The notes under the pieces are model-generated. The model was not told the origin of the DNA, did not search any database, and saw nothing but the letters and a program-made list of their open reading frames with translations. Shown here in pieces: positions 35,469 to 45,561 of a DNA stretch of 64,000 nucleotides. The first letter of the stretch is position 1. The number at the start of each line of letters is the position of its first letter. Location of the stretch: contig NZ_JACXAE010000043.1 of NCBI RefSeq assembly GCF_014698965.1, positions 23,362 to 87,361 on the forward strand, written 5' to 3'. The position numbers were made by a program, and so were the translations under genes. The DNA comes from Iningainema tapete BLCC-T55. Its GTDB lineage: Bacteria; Cyanobacteriota; Cyanobacteriia; Cyanobacteriales; Nostocaceae.

Positions 35469-36563
35469 ATGGGTTACGTTGCAATTAAAGGCGGCGAAAC
35501 AGCTATCGAAGAAGCAATTAAATTACTAGACTTCTTAAGAACCCAGGATAGCACTGAATCGCCCTTAGCTCTAGAAACAATTCGTCATCAACTGCACTTT
35601 TTACACAGTCGTGTTTTATCAGAAGGAGGCTTATATCATCCTGAGTTAGCCTCGCTAGCAATTAAGCAAAGTGCTGGTGATACTCTAGAAGCTGCTTTTT
35701 ACTTAAGAGCTTATCGTTCAACTCGTCCACGTTTGAGCGAAACCCCTCTTCATAATGGTAAAAATATGCGTCTTATCCGCCGCATTTCTTCCACATTCAA
35801 GGATATTCCCGGTGGTCAAATGTTGGGACCAACACCAGATTATTTACAGCGTCTGTTTCGGTTTGAACTGCTAGAAGAATCACCAAAACAGTTTCGGAAA
35901 ATTGCTAAGAATTGGCTGAAAGACATACCAGAAGAAGCGCTACCAACAACGTTTCCTAAGGTGTTGGATACATTACGTCAAGAAGGTTTGCTACCAGCAG
36001 TTACAGAACATCACGAACCTCCCTTTGATATCACAAGGGAACCTTTAGTTTTCCCAGTTCCACGTTCTGCAGCACTATCGACTATGGCACGGGCAGAAAC
36101 AGGTTCTATTTTATCCATTGCCTATTCCAATATGCGCGGTTATGGCGACATCCACCCCACTGTGGCTGAGTTACGAGTTGGTTACCTACCAGTTCAATTA
36201 GCACATCCAGTGACGGGTGAATTGATTGAAATTGGAGAAGTGCTGATGACGGAGTGTGAAGTTATTGCTATGTATGAGGCGGATGAAAACAAAAGTAAAC
36301 CTACTTTTGGCTTGGGATATGGTGCTTGTTTTGGACATAACGAAGTCAAAGCCATAGCTATGGCTATCTTAGATCGCGCTTTGCAAAAAGGCATGAAACA
36401 AGGTCCCAATCACCCCTCCGAAGATCCCGAATTTGTGCTTCTCCATATTGATGGCATTGAGTCAATGGGTTTTGCCTCCCACTACAAAATGCCCCACTAT
36501 GTCACCTTCCAATCTGACTTAGATAGACTCCGTACCACTCAAAAAAATTACGAACAAAAGTAA
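35469..36563 (+). CDS. phnI: C-P lyase complex subunit PhnI
   Basis: 364 residues, as expected. It opens with MGYVAIKGGETAIEEA and contains MRLIRRISSTFKDIPGGQML, PLVFPVPRSAALSTMARAET and LLHIDGIESMGFASHYKMPH, all typical of PhnI. With PhnG, H and L it forms the nucleosidase step that attaches phosphonate to ribose triphosphate from ATP. The stop TAA overlaps the ATG of phnJ by one base (TAATG). Confidence 0.95.
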   Translation: MGYVAIKGGETAIEEAIKLLDFLRTQDSTESPLALETIRHQLHFLHSRVLSEGGLYHPELASLAIKQSAGDTLEAAFYLRAYRSTRPRLSETPLHNGKNMRLIRRISSTFKDIPGGQMLGPTPDYLQRLFRFELLEESPKQFRKIAKNWLKDIPEEALPTTFPKVLDTLRQEGLLPAVTEHHEPPFDITREPLVFPVPRSAALSTMARAETGSILSIAYSNMRGYGDIHPTVAELRVGYLPVQLAHPVTGELIEIGEVLMTECEVIAMYEADENKSKPTFGLGYGACFGHNEVKAIAMAILDRALQKGMKQGPNHPSEDPEFVLLHIDGIESMGFASHYKMPHYVTFQSDLDRLRTTQKNYEQK

Positions 36564-37525
36564 TGAAACTCAGAGCGCAATCTTTAATCAATCAGAAGTT
36601 AGCAACAAAAGAGAGTGTATTTTTAGAATCAAAAAAAGGCACTTATACACCTCAAAACCATGCTTATAGCTATCAATTTGGCTTTTTAGATGAAGACGCC
36701 AAAAAAGAGATTCGCCGCGCCCTCCTCAAAGCTGTTGCTATTCCTGGCTATCAAGTACCTTACGCCTCCCGTGAGATGCCAATTGCTAGGGGATTCGGTA
36801 CTGGCGGATTACAAATTACTCTCTCTCTCATTGGTGCTGATGACACTCTCAAAGTCATAGATCAAGGAAGTGATGACTCTGTCAATGCTGTCAACATCCG
36901 CAAATTTACTGCCACAACTTGTCCTGGGATAAAACTTACCAATCACACACAAGAAGCTACCATAATTCAAACTCGTCACCGCATTCCCGAAATTCCCTTA
37001 AAGCGTGGGCAAATTCTGGTTCTCCAAGTTCCTTATCCTGATCCTTTGGTAGTAGTAGAAGCAAGTGAAGAAAAGCGCAAAATTATGCATAGTGAAGGTG
37101 ACTATGCACGTTTGTGGGTGAAGTTGTATGAAGATATAGTGAAATTTTCTGAAATTACCATCTCTCACCGCTATCCTACCCGTATCAACAGGTTCTATGT
37201 GATCGATCCCTCACCAATTCCCCGTTTTGATGTACTAAAACTGCACCAATCTGAATGCTTAAATCTCTTTGGTGCTGGGAGAGAAAAGAAAATTTATGTT
37301 GTGCCACCTTATACAAATGCTGAACCTCTAGCCTTCAGAGATATTCCCTTCCGAGTTGAAGATTTTACCAATGAAAAAGGTGAGCGCTATGCTTGTGTTC
37401 GGTGTGGTTCTACTACTAGTTTTTTAGATGAACTTATCAGCAACACAGGAGAAAAAATTTATCAATGTTCTGACAGTGACTACTGCAATCAGCATCTCGC
37501 TTTCGAGGAAATAGGTGATGAATAA
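36563..37525 (+). CDS. phnJ: C-P lyase catalytic subunit PhnJ (radical SAM)
   Basis: 320 residues. It has the radical-Gly region ARGFGTGGLQITLSLIGADD, FGAGREKKIYVVPPYT, and cysteines 278, 281, 302 and 308 (ACVRCG...YQCSDSDYCN), matching the spacing of the cysteine cluster in E. coli PhnJ. It cleaves the C-P bond to release an alkane and a ribose 1,2-cyclic phosphate 5-phosphate. All expected residues are present, so the enzyme should be active. It overlaps phnK. Confidence 0.96.
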   Translation: MKLRAQSLINQKLATKESVFLESKKGTYTPQNHAYSYQFGFLDEDAKKEIRRALLKAVAIPGYQVPYASREMPIARGFGTGGLQITLSLIGADDTLKVIDQGSDDSVNAVNIRKFTATTCPGIKLTNHTQEATIIQTRHRIPEIPLKRGQILVLQVPYPDPLVVVEASEEKRKIMHSEGDYARLWVKLYEDIVKFSEITISHRYPTRINRFYVIDPSPIPRFDVLKLHQSECLNLFGAGREKKIYVVPPYTNAEPLAFRDIPFRVEDFTNEKGERYACVRCGSTTSFLDELISNTGEKIYQCSDSDYCNQHLAFEEIGDE

Positions 37526-38348
37526 GATTTTACAAGTTCGAGATTTGACAAAAATATACGGTTCTGGTTGCAGCCAATGTTCCACTGCTACTGGACCTGA
37601 AACTAATACGAATATCTGTCCTTACTGCGGAAGTATTGTTGCCACTTTTGATGTTTCTTTTGACCTTTATCAGGGGGAAATTCTCGGCATTATGGGGGAG
37701 TCAGGCAGTGGCAAATCCACTCTCGTAAAAATGCTGTATTTTGACCAAAAACCAACTCAAGGTAATGCTAAATTTTATGATAAGAGTAAAACTTACGACT
37801 TATTTACCTTAAATCCGGCACAAGCTAGATGGTTGAGGAATCATAAGTTTGGCATGGTTTATCAGAACCCTCACTTGGGCTTGAATTTCCGGGTAACAGC
37901 AGGAGGAAATATCGCTGAACGGCTGTTAATGAGCGATGTGTTGGATTATGGAGAAATACGCGATCGCTCTAAAAATCTGTTGGCTCGTACCGAATTCCTA
38001 ATTGAGCGCATCGACGAATTACCTAAAAATTTTTCTGGAGGAATGCAACAGCGAGTCCAAATCACTCGTGCCTTAGCTACTGAACCACCGTTACTATTTC
38101 TTGATGAAGTAACAACAGGATTAGATTTATCAATTCAGGCAAAAATTCTCGATTTAATTCTAGAACTACAGCAACAATTAAGAGTGACAATGATTGTTGT
38201 TACCCACGATTTAGGAGTTATTCGGCTCTTGACATCGCGCACAATTGTGATGAAGTATGGTCGAGTCGTCGAATCAGGTTTAACTGACCAAATACTCGAA
38301 GATCCTCAACATATTTATACCCAGCAGTTAGTCGCTTCTGCTTTGTAA
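37515..38348 (+). CDS. phnK: C-P lyase system ATP-binding protein PhnK
   Basis: 277 residues. Near the N-terminus a Cys pattern (GCSQCS...CPYCG) precedes Walker A GESGSGKSTLVK, signature NFSGGMQQRVQITRALA and Walker B LLFLDEVTTGLD. PhnK docks on the PhnGHIJ core. Possible starts are GTG at 37515 or ATG at 37518, both within the last codons of phnJ. The Cys motif is an N-terminal feature worth comparing with other PhnK proteins. Confidence 0.93.
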   Translation: MMNKILQVRDLTKIYGSGCSQCSTATGPETNTNICPYCGSIVATFDVSFDLYQGEILGIMGESGSGKSTLVKMLYFDQKPTQGNAKFYDKSKTYDLFTLNPAQARWLRNHKFGMVYQNPHLGLNFRVTAGGNIAERLLMSDVLDYGEIRDRSKNLLARTEFLIERIDELPKNFSGGMQQRVQITRALATEPPLLFLDEVTTGLDLSIQAKILDLILELQQQLRVTMIVVTHDLGVIRLLTSRTIVMKYGRVVESGLTDQILEDPQHIYTQQLVASAL

Positions 38349-38362
38349 GCAACAGAAAACCC

Positions 38363-39070
38363 ATGTCTTCAAATATCATCTTACGCACAGAGGGGTTGAG
38401 TAAAAGCTTTCTCCTCCAAGAACAAGGAAAACACATTCCTTCTGCTCAAAACGTATCTTTAGAAGTTCAAGCGGGAAAACTTACAGCTTTAACCGGTGCT
38501 TCTGGTACTGGCAAATCTAGTCTTCTTAAGTGTATTTATCGAACTTATTTGCCCACCAAGGGAGCTATTTACTATCACACAGATGAAGGAGAATGGATTG
38601 ATTTAGCGAAAGCTAGTGAACGTGATATTTTAGCACTGCGTCGTACCGAAATCAGCTTTGTTACTCAATTTCTTCACTGTTTACCGCGACAATCTACTAT
38701 AGATGTTGTAGCCAAACCCTTGTTTGATTTAGGAATAGAACGTACCGAAGCCAGAGAGAGAGCCAAGGAATTATTAAGTCAAATTCACCTTCCGCAGAGA
38801 CTTTGGGAAATTTCTCCCTCAACTTTTTCAGGTGGAGAAAAACAACGTGTCAATTTGGCGCGTGCCATGATACTTCGCCCTCGTTTACTATTACTAGATG
38901 AACCCACTGCCAGTCTCGATCCCACTTGCGTGTCACGAGTCATTGAGATGGTTAGCCGTTTGAAAAAAGCTGGCACTGGAATTTTAGCGATTTTCCACGA
39001 TCAAGAGTTAGTTAAACAGTTAGCAGATTTTGACATTACTCTCACTTCTGCTGAGATAAAGCACAGTTAA
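38363..39070 (+). CDS. phnL: C-P lyase system ATP-binding protein PhnL
   Basis: 235 residues. Walker A GASGTGKSSLLK, signature TFSGGEKQRVNLARAMI and Walker B LLLLDEPTASLDP are present. PhnL is an ABC-type ATPase needed with PhnG, H and I for making the ribose-triphosphate intermediate, and has no membrane partner. It begins 14 bp after phnK. Confidence 0.94.
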   Translation: MSSNIILRTEGLSKSFLLQEQGKHIPSAQNVSLEVQAGKLTALTGASGTGKSSLLKCIYRTYLPTKGAIYYHTDEGEWIDLAKASERDILALRRTEISFVTQFLHCLPRQSTIDVVAKPLFDLGIERTEARERAKELLSQIHLPQRLWEISPSTFSGGEKQRVNLARAMILRPRLLLLDEPTASLDPTCVSRVIEMVSRLKKAGTGILAIFHDQELVKQLADFDITLTSAEIKHS

Positions 39071-39085
39071 TCAGTCAAGGCTACT

Positions 39086-40228
39086 ATGAAAACTTATTTA
39101 ACAAATGCTCAGATTATATTGTCAAATTATGTACTAGAGAATGCCTCACTGCTGATCGAAGATGGCACGATTGCTGCTATCAACCCAGTAGTCACTAGTA
39201 ACGCTAAAGCCATTGATTTAAATGGAAAAACTGTTATGCCAGGGATGATTGATTTACACTGCGATGCGATTGAAAAGGAAATAGAACCCCGTCCCGGTGC
39301 TTTATTTCCCATACCTTTTGCTGTGGCACAAATTGACAAACGTAATGCAATGGCAGGGATAACGACTCCCTTTCATGCGATTTCCTTTGCTCACGAGGAG
39401 TTAGGGGTTCGGAATAATGATATTGCCGCAGAAGTGGTGCGTTCAATTCATGCTTATCAGCCTTACGCCTTAGTCGATAATCACGTCCATTGTCGCTATG
39501 AAATTACCGATCCCACAGGCTTACCAATACTTCTTGACTTGCTAGCTGAAGACTGCATTCATCTAATTTCTTTGATGGATCACACGCCAGGACAAGGACA
39601 ATTTAAAGATTTACAAGCTTATCAAAATTATATGACGAGGACTTACAAGAAAACTGCTGCCGAAGTAGAGGCAATGGCGAACAAGAAGATCCAAAATGCT
39701 GAAGATGCTAAGTCACGTATTAAAACATTAATTTCTAAAGCTTTGCACCAAAATATTCAGATTGCCAGCCATGATGACGATACTCCAGAACGAGTAGAGA
39801 TGATGGCAAATATGGGAGTGAGATTGAGTGAATTTCCCATCAATTTAGAAACAGCAAAAGCAGCTAAAGCTAATAGACTGTTCACAATTTTTGGCGCACC
39901 CAATATCCTACGAGGTAAAAGTCAAAGTGGCTCAATCAAAGCAATTGAGGCAGTAAATAATCAAGTTGCCAGTTGTTTATGTTCAGATTATGCACCTGCA
40001 ACTTTACTTGCTGCCGTATTCCGGCTTCCAGAAATTTCTGAATTAAGTTTACCACAGGCGATCGCCTTAGTTACTCATAACCCTGCTCAAGCTTTAAAGT
40101 TACATGATCGAGGGGAAATCGCCGTGGGTAAACGGGCTGATTTATTGGCTGTAGAACTGGTTAACAATTTACCCCAAGTCATAACCACTTGGGTAAAAGG
40201 TAAAGCCGTTTACCGTATAATTCCTTAA
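39086..40228 (+). CDS. phnM: RPnTP pyrophosphohydrolase PhnM
   Basis: 380 residues, amidohydrolase superfamily: MPGMIDLHCDAIEKEIEPRP near 50, LVDNHVHCRYEITDP, LISLMDHTPGQGQF and ASHDDDTPE carry the metal ligands. It removes pyrophosphate from the ribose-triphosphate phosphonate before C-P cleavage. It is the last gene of the run; no phnN, phnO or phnP is found in this window. Its TAA overlaps the stop codon of the convergent antiporter gene. Confidence 0.95.
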   Translation: MKTYLTNAQIILSNYVLENASLLIEDGTIAAINPVVTSNAKAIDLNGKTVMPGMIDLHCDAIEKEIEPRPGALFPIPFAVAQIDKRNAMAGITTPFHAISFAHEELGVRNNDIAAEVVRSIHAYQPYALVDNHVHCRYEITDPTGLPILLDLLAEDCIHLISLMDHTPGQGQFKDLQAYQNYMTRTYKKTAAEVEAMANKKIQNAEDAKSRIKTLISKALHQNIQIASHDDDTPERVEMMANMGVRLSEFPINLETAKAAKANRLFTIFGAPNILRGKSQSGSIKAIEAVNNQVASCLCSDYAPATLLAAVFRLPEISELSLPQAIALVTHNPAQALKLHDRGEIAVGKRADLLAVELVNNLPQVITTWVKGKAVYRIIP

Positions 40229-41292
40229 GGGTGGAAGTAAAATGCTACTCCTAAAACAGCATAGGTGATGAGTAACAAAACGCCTTCTAACCAATTAGAA
40301 CGACCATCATTACTAATTGAATTGGTACTGACTACAGCCATAGCCACTGCTACCAGTTCAAAAAGATTGAAGCGTAAATTCATTGGTTCACCGATGATAA
40401 AACCAACTATCACTAAGATAGGAGCTACGAACATCGCGATTTGCAAACTAGAGCCAATAGCCACAGCAACGGCTAACTCCATTTTGTTTTTGACAGCAAA
40501 AGTGACGCAAGTAATATACTCGACAATGCCGCCAAAAATGGGAATCAGAATTACACCTGTAAATAAGCTAGTCAACCCTAAAGTAGAAGTAGCTGTTTCT
40601 AAACTTTCGACAAGAATATCTGATACAAATACAAGTACTACAGTAGTAATTAGTAGTATTGTAACTTGCAACCATAAATTAACTTTATGAGCCTCTTTAG
40701 TTAGAGCAATTTCAGTATCTTCTACATAAAAATCTTTATGAGTTTTCATCGAAAACAAGAGCATCAAACAGTAAAATACCAGTAATAATATTGCTGCTAC
40801 GTAAGAAAAATTATTTAAAGTTGAGATTTCCAAGCCTTTAGAAGTTAATTGAATAGCCGCAGGTGTGACTAGAACAATAACTGCCAAAGTTAAAGAAGAA
40901 GCATTGAGGCGTGCTACAGCAGGGGGAAAAACTTGTTCCTTGAAACGCAATCCGCCAAAAAGAGTAGCAAGTCCTAAAGCGAAAAGCAAGTTAGCAATGA
41001 TTGCTCCTGTTAAACTAGCTTTCACAACATCTACCAAACCTGCACGCAAGGCAACAATTGAGATAATCATTTCCGTAGCGTTACCAAAGGTAGCATTAAG
41101 TAAGCCTCCGAAAGCCGGACCAATAACCTCTGCAATTTCTTCAGTAGACTCAGCGATTAATGCTGCGAGAGGAATAATTGCCAAACCAGAAGTTATAAAG
41201 ATAACTAAGGCGTTTAAATGCAGAAATTGTACAGTTATGGCAACTGGCACAAACACTAGCATTGAGCGTAGAATCAAATCTTTTTTGTTCAT
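40225..41292 (-). CDS. Ca2+/cation:H+ antiporter (CAX family)
   Basis: 355 residues, about eleven hydrophobic segments. Both alpha repeats of CAX exchangers are visible: FGGLLNATFGNATEMIISIV (about 60-80) and FGGIVEYITCVTFAVKNKME (about 250-270), each with the acidic ion-binding residue. It exports Ca2+ or related cations against protons. A long inverted repeat separates it from ilvD upstream. The gene ends in a four-base tail-to-tail overlap with phnM. Confidence 0.93.
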   Translation of the reverse strand: MNKKDLILRSMLVFVPVAITVQFLHLNALVIFITSGLAIIPLAALIAESTEEIAEVIGPAFGGLLNATFGNATEMIISIVALRAGLVDVVKASLTGAIIANLLFALGLATLFGGLRFKEQVFPPAVARLNASSLTLAVIVLVTPAAIQLTSKGLEISTLNNFSYVAAILLLVFYCLMLLFSMKTHKDFYVEDTEIALTKEAHKVNLWLQVTILLITTVVLVFVSDILVESLETATSTLGLTSLFTGVILIPIFGGIVEYITCVTFAVKNKMELAVAVAIGSSLQIAMFVAPILVIVGFIIGEPMNLRFNLFELVAVAMAVVSTNSISNDGRSNWLEGVLLLITYAVLGVAFYFHP

Positions 41293-41339
41293 TTTCCCAA
41301 ATTATAGATGGTTAATAGTTAATTGAACCACAGATTTTC

Positions 41340-41368
41340 GTAGGGGCACGGCATTGCCGTGCCCCTAC
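41340..41368. repeat. GTAGGGGCACGGCA palindromic repeat
   Basis: GTAGGGGCACGGCA-T-TGCCGTGCCCCTAC, a perfect 14-bp stem with one-base loop. This is a frequent dispersed palindrome in filamentous cyanobacteria. Confidence 0.8.
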
Positions 41369-41402
41369 CCGGTGGTTTATTTACTTGAAAACCGCTGTAA
41401 AA

Positions 41403-41463
41403 CCACAGATGCACACAGATGAACACTGATAATTTATCTGTGTTCATCTGTGTTTATCTGTGG
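41403..41463. repeat. Long inverted repeat between ilvD and the antiporter
   Basis: A 24-base arm from CCACAGAT at 41403 pairs with its near reverse complement ending ATCTGTGG at 41463 (22 of 24 by hand count), around a 13-base AT-rich loop. Within each arm the motif ACAGATGAACAC or its relatives is iterated. It may terminate ilvD transcription (minus strand). Confidence 0.75.
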
Positions 41464-41491
41464 TTTCATTTTCATCAATTTGAATCAATGT

Positions 41492-43174
41492 TTACAGATC
41501 CAAATCTGTAACAGCACCTAAACTACTCGAAGAAACCAACTTAGCATACTTTGCCAACACACCCGTAGTGTAACGGGGTGGGCGCGGTTGCCAATTGGCG
41601 CGACGACGGGCTAACTCTTCATCGGATACGTGCAATTGCAGTAACCGAGCATGAGCATCAATGGTGATGGTATCACCTTCTTCGACCAAAGCGATCGCAC
41701 CTCCAACGGCTGCTTCTGGTGCAACGTGTCCGACTACCATACCGTAAGTACCGCCAGAGAACCGCCCATCGGTGATTAATCCGACAGAATCTCCCAACCC
41801 AGCACCAATAATTGCCGAAGTGGGTGCTAGCATTTCCCGCATCCCCGGACCACCCTTGGGACCTTCGTAACGAATGACGAGGACATCTCCCGGGTTAATT
41901 TTCTTGTCCAAAATTGCCGCTAAACACAATTCCTCTGATTCAAAAACTCGTGCAGAACCAGTAATTATCGGCTTTTTCACTCCAGTAATTTTCGCTACAG
42001 ATCCTTCTGTGGCGAGATTTCCCTTGAGGACGGCTAAATGTCCTTGACTATACATCGGGTTATCCCAGGGACGGATCACATCTTGGTTGGCAGGTGGTTC
42101 TGTTGGCACATTTGCCAGTACTTCGGCAATAGTTTGACCTGTAATTGTCAAGCAATCTCCATGTATTAAATTATGCTCTAGTAGCATTTTCATGACTTGG
42201 GGAATGCCCCCAGCTTTGTGTAAGTCTGTCGCTACGTATCTACCACTTGGTTTCAAATCACACAAAACTGGTACACGAGCGCGGATAGTTTCCAAGTCGT
42301 CTAAGCATAGTTCTACACCAGCAGCATGAGCGATCGCCAGGAAATGCAACACCGCGTTTGTCGAACCACCCACTGCCATCACTACAGCAAGAGCATTTTC
42401 TATCGATTTGCGGGTGATAATTTGGCGGGGTAGGATCTGTTTGCGGATCGCTTCTACTAAAACGAATGCCGATTTTTCGGTATTGTCGGCTTTTTCTTGA
42501 TCTTCTGCTGCCATTGTGGAGGAATAAGGTAAACTCATTCCCATCGCTTCAATAGCACTTGACATGGTATTTGCTGTGAACATCCCTCCACAGGAACCAG
42601 CTCCAGGGCAAGCGTTATGTTCTACTGCCAACAATTCTCGCTCATCTATTTTACCAGCACTATATTGACCTACAGCTTCAAAAGAACTCACAACTGTCAG
42701 GTCAGTTCCATTGTAATGTCCTGGTTTGATCGTGCCACCGTAAACAAAGATGGCAGGGATATTCATGCGAGCAATAGCAATTAGTGCTCCTGGCATATTC
42801 TTATCGCAACCGCCAATGGCGAGAACCCCATCCATACTTTGCCCATTACAGGCGGTTTCAATTGAGTCAGCAATTACTTCTCGCGACACCAGGGAATATT
42901 TCATCCCTTCTGTTCCCATGGAAATACCATCGCTAATCGTAATTGTGCCGAACATTTGCGGCATTGCGCCAGCTTGTTTGACGCCAATTTCTGCCCTTTG
43001 CGCCAGTTTGTTGATCCCCATATTACAGGGGGTGATGGTACTGTAGCCATTGGCTATACCCACAATGGCTTTGGTAAAATCTTGATCTTGAAAACCAACA
43101 GCACGCAGCATTGCTCGGTTAGGCGATCGCTGCACCCCTTGTGTGACAACCTTACTTCTGATATTATCTGACAT
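41492..43174 (-). CDS. ilvD: Dihydroxy-acid dehydratase
   Basis: 560 residues, standard length. Iron-sulfur ligands Cys50 (STITPCNMG), Cys123 ([10 protein letters not shown]) and Cys195 ([18 protein letters not shown]) are present, fitting the [2Fe-2S] class, and [20 protein letters not shown] is the C-terminal signature. It makes 2-oxo acids in branched-chain amino acid synthesis. Transcribed alone; no other ilv gene is near. Confidence 0.97.
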   Translation of the reverse strand: MSDNIRSKVVTQGVQRSPNRAMLRAVGFQDQDFTKAIVGIANGYSTITPCNMGINKLAQRAEIGVKQAGAMPQMFGTITISDGISMGTEGMKYSLVSREVIADSIETACNGQSMDGVLAIGGCDKNMPGALIAIARMNIPAIFVYGGTIKPGHYNGTDLTVVSSFEAVGQYSAGKIDERELLAVEHNACPGAGSCGGMFTANTMSSAIEAMGMSLPYSSTMAAEDQEKADNTEKSAFVLVEAIRKQILPRQIITRKSIENALAVVMAVGGSTNAVLHFLAIAHAAGVELCLDDLETIRARVPVLCDLKPSGRYVATDLHKAGGIPQVMKMLLEHNLIHGDCLTITGQTIAEVLANVPTEPPANQDVIRPWDNPMYSQGHLAVLKGNLATEGSVAKITGVKKPIITGSARVFESEELCLAAILDKKINPGDVLVIRYEGPKGGPGMREMLAPTSAIIGAGLGDSVGLITDGRFSGGTYGMVVGHVAPEAAVGGAIALVEEGDTITIDAHARLLQLHVSDEELARRRANWQPRPPRYTTGVLAKYAKLVSSSSLGAVTDLDL

Positions 43175-43270
43175 TTTGGTTTCCCCTACGCCATCATCAG
43201 TATTAGGCGCATTTCTCTTTTGGATTATTACAAAATATCAGAATACTACAACTTATGTTCACACCTACAC

Positions 43271-43729
43271 TCACTCACCTAGTGAGCCGTCTGGCATTAT
43301 AGCACCTTGCATCCTAGTACCTGTCAAATATGCTCCATACAAATTGGCTCCCTGTAAGTTGGCAGCAGTAAAGTCTGCATCTATTAGATCTGCCATTTTT
43401 AAGTTTGCACCATCAAGGATAGCTCCTGTGAGCTTGGCTTCATACAGATTTGCTCCACTTAAATTAGCTCCAGTGAGGTTAGCTCCAGTGAGGTTAGCTC
43501 TAACTAGAGATGCTTCTCGCAAATCCACCCCCACCAGATTTGCTTTACTCAAATCAGCTTCACTCAGAGACGCTCCTTGAAAACAAGCTCCACTCAGGTT
43601 GACTTCATTGAGATAGTCACCAACTAGGTTTACACCTTTAAAATTCCTTTCCCCTGACTGGTATCGTCTAAAAAGCTCATCCACATCCATTGCCGTTCGT
43701 TCAACACTATTTTTGTAGTGTGCCTCCAT
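43271..43729 (-). CDS. Pentapeptide-repeat protein
   Basis: 152 residues. From about 30 to 145 it consists of A(D/N)LxX pentapeptides ([20 protein letters not shown]), which build a right-handed quadrilateral beta helix. No signal peptide or membrane segment, so cytoplasmic. Function of such proteins is rarely known. It starts 97 bp downstream of ilvD's start on the opposite reading order, i.e. it is upstream of ilvD and could share its transcript. Confidence 0.85.
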   Translation of the reverse strand: MEAHYKNSVERTAMDVDELFRRYQSGERNFKGVNLVGDYLNEVNLSGACFQGASLSEADLSKANLVGVDLREASLVRANLTGANLTGANLSGANLYEAKLTGAILDGANLKMADLIDADFTAANLQGANLYGAYLTGTRMQGAIMPDGSLGE

Positions 43730-43848
43730 TCACAAAATTTATCAGTTATTTGTTTTACTTTAAATTTTTTTCTTAATAAATATAATTTTATATCTACAAT
43801 TCGTAATAATATCACCAGATCCCGTACAGACGCACTGCCGGGGCGTCT

Positions 43849-44844
43849 CTACAATTGGCACGCCCATGCGGCTTGGAAAAAATCTCGTTCACACAGCATG
43901 GCGTAACGATAGGTGGATTGTACCAAAGCTGTACTACTGGCGTAACTATCAAGCAAACTTTCTAATTGTTGCGCCAACGGTTGAAAATCTGCACTGCTAT
44001 ATGTCCGAATCCAGTCAGCATACTGGTGATTAGGAATACCATTACTAGCTAACTGTTCTCCTAAAAAAGCATACAACCGCATACAAGGAGACATAGCCGC
44101 AGCAGTTACACCTACATCCCCACCCCAAGCCGTTGCTAACAAAAAATCAGTGTAGCGACGAGTAGCTACTCCTGGTTCGACAAAACGTAAGTTGACGCTC
44201 CAAGACGCAGCATAACTTTCATGTAGCTGTAGTTCTGACAATACTCCACTAGCTAGATTATGAAATACGGTAAATCCAGAAAAGTCTGGTGCTTTAGCCG
44301 CAGCAATACTGTAGGCGCGGGCAAAGGCTTCTAAGAAAAAAGCATCTTGCCCTACATAGTAAGCGAATTTCTGCTCCTCAAGAGTACCGTCAGCAATTCC
44401 TTGAACAAATGGATGCTCTAGACTTGCTTGCGCTAAGTCTTGATTTGCCTGCCACAATTCATTTGATAAATTCATATGATGTAGGGTGCGATCTTGGGCA
44501 TATGTAAATTTATTTACGCTTTGAAATTTGATGCGCAGTAGGGCATCTGGTTGGGGTTCATTGTCCAAATCCAGCCGGGTGGTGGCGTTATCCGCTCCGC
44601 TTACACCCGGAGTAGCTGTGCTGTATACCCCCAGCCAGGTAATTAAATTGAAATGAGGATTGCCATGAAAAACTCTCACAGAGGATGCCACGTAAACCAC
44701 TCCTTCGATCAATTCCGCTTTAAATTTTTCTGGGGTTGCCTCATAGCGGCGCTCAAACTCAGCACGAGTTAAGCGATCGCCACTTTCTAAGGGTGGAATA
44801 GGGATATAACGAGCAAACTGCTGCAACACCATAATCAATTTCAA
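43849..44844 (-). CDS. tenA: Uma2 N-terminal fragment fused in frame to TenA (thiaminase II)
   Basis: 331 codons. Residues 1-105 are the N-terminal half of a Uma2/DUF820 protein (EKFKAELIEGVVYVA, ending EPQPDALLRI); the rest, from Met124 (ATG at 44475), is a complete TenA: FAYYVGQDAFFLEAFARAYS, catalytic Cys254 in AAAMSPCMRLYAF, and Glu in YAMLCERDFFQAAW. TenA hydrolyses thiamin degradation products to salvage the pyrimidine moiety. The Uma2 part lacks its ExK half. Either a true fusion, or tenA is translated from 44475 downstream of a broken gene. An intact Uma2 gene lies just upstream. Confidence 0.82.
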   Translation of the reverse strand: MKLIMVLQQFARYIPIPPLESGDRLTRAEFERRYEATPEKFKAELIEGVVYVASSVRVFHGNPHFNLITWLGVYSTATPGVSGADNATTRLDLDNEPQPDALLRIKFQSVNKFTYAQDRTLHHMNLSNELWQANQDLAQASLEHPFVQGIADGTLEEQKFAYYVGQDAFFLEAFARAYSIAAAKAPDFSGFTVFHNLASGVLSELQLHESYAASWSVNLRFVEPGVATRRYTDFLLATAWGGDVGVTAAAMSPCMRLYAFLGEQLASNGIPNHQYADWIRTYSSADFQPLAQQLESLLDSYASSTALVQSTYRYAMLCERDFFQAAWACQL

Positions 44845-44878
44845 GAGTTGGAGATAGAGTCATTTTAACAATAGACCC

Positions 44879-45454
44879 TTAGCCCCGTGACACGAAAAGA
44901 CGCGCTACTTCACAGACAAAATTGGGCAGCAATGGCGACGTAATCACATCATTAACCAGCAAAGTCGTCACCTGTTTTAACTGAGCGTTATCTCGTCGAT
45001 AGACTTCGATTCGTTGCGCAATGCGATCAACAATCCAATACTCCTGCACTCCCTGAATTGAATACAGTTTCAACTTAGCTAATCGATCTCGATCTTCATT
45101 CGCTTTTCCCAAAGAAAGTACTTCTACTACCAATTCCGGCGCTCCGCGAAAATGCCCTGCTTCATCCTGAATTTGTGCCAACCGCTCATAACTTACCCAC
45201 ACCACATCGGGAGCCACGTTATCGGAGTCGGAAAAGATTAGCCCTGGCATAATTGAGGCTTCTCCTAAACCGCTCGACATAGACCAATTATCTAAGACGG
45301 CAAAAATGCGACCAGTAACCTGCTGATGTTTATGATGAGGTGATCGCGTCACAAACAATTCTCCGTCAATAATTTCATAACAAATCCATTCGTTATCGGG
45401 TAAAGCTGCAACATCTTGAATTGTCCAGCGAACACCGCTTGCTGTTTGGCTCAT
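44879..45454 (-). CDS. Uma2-family endonuclease-like protein
   Basis: 191 residues, full family length. The restriction-endonuclease-like core is visible: APDVVWVS (Asp) and ELVVEVLSLGKAN (Glu-x-Val), then DRDRLAKLKLYSIQGVQEYW and a closing LPNFVCEV. Uma2/DUF820 proteins are extremely numerous in cyanobacteria and mostly uncharacterised. It stands immediately upstream of the Uma2-TenA fusion, on the same strand. Confidence 0.9.
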   Translation of the reverse strand: MSQTASGVRWTIQDVAALPDNEWICYEIIDGELFVTRSPHHKHQQVTGRIFAVLDNWSMSSGLGEASIMPGLIFSDSDNVAPDVVWVSYERLAQIQDEAGHFRGAPELVVEVLSLGKANEDRDRLAKLKLYSIQGVQEYWIVDRIAQRIEVYRRDNAQLKQVTTLLVNDVITSPLLPNFVCEVARLFVSRG

Positions 45455-45561
45455 GACAGTGTTTTTTCGTGTGAGGCTGCTTCGATTGTATCGGACAAAA
45501 GAGTGCGATCGCCATTGCTTTTGGTAGTAGGGCGAGTAGGAGAAAGCTAGGCGTGAATCAA

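Noticed and set aside
40865-41326. 153-codon antisense frame in the antiporter gene
   Set aside because: Lys/Thr/Ala-rich shadow frame; the opposite strand has clear CAX motifs.
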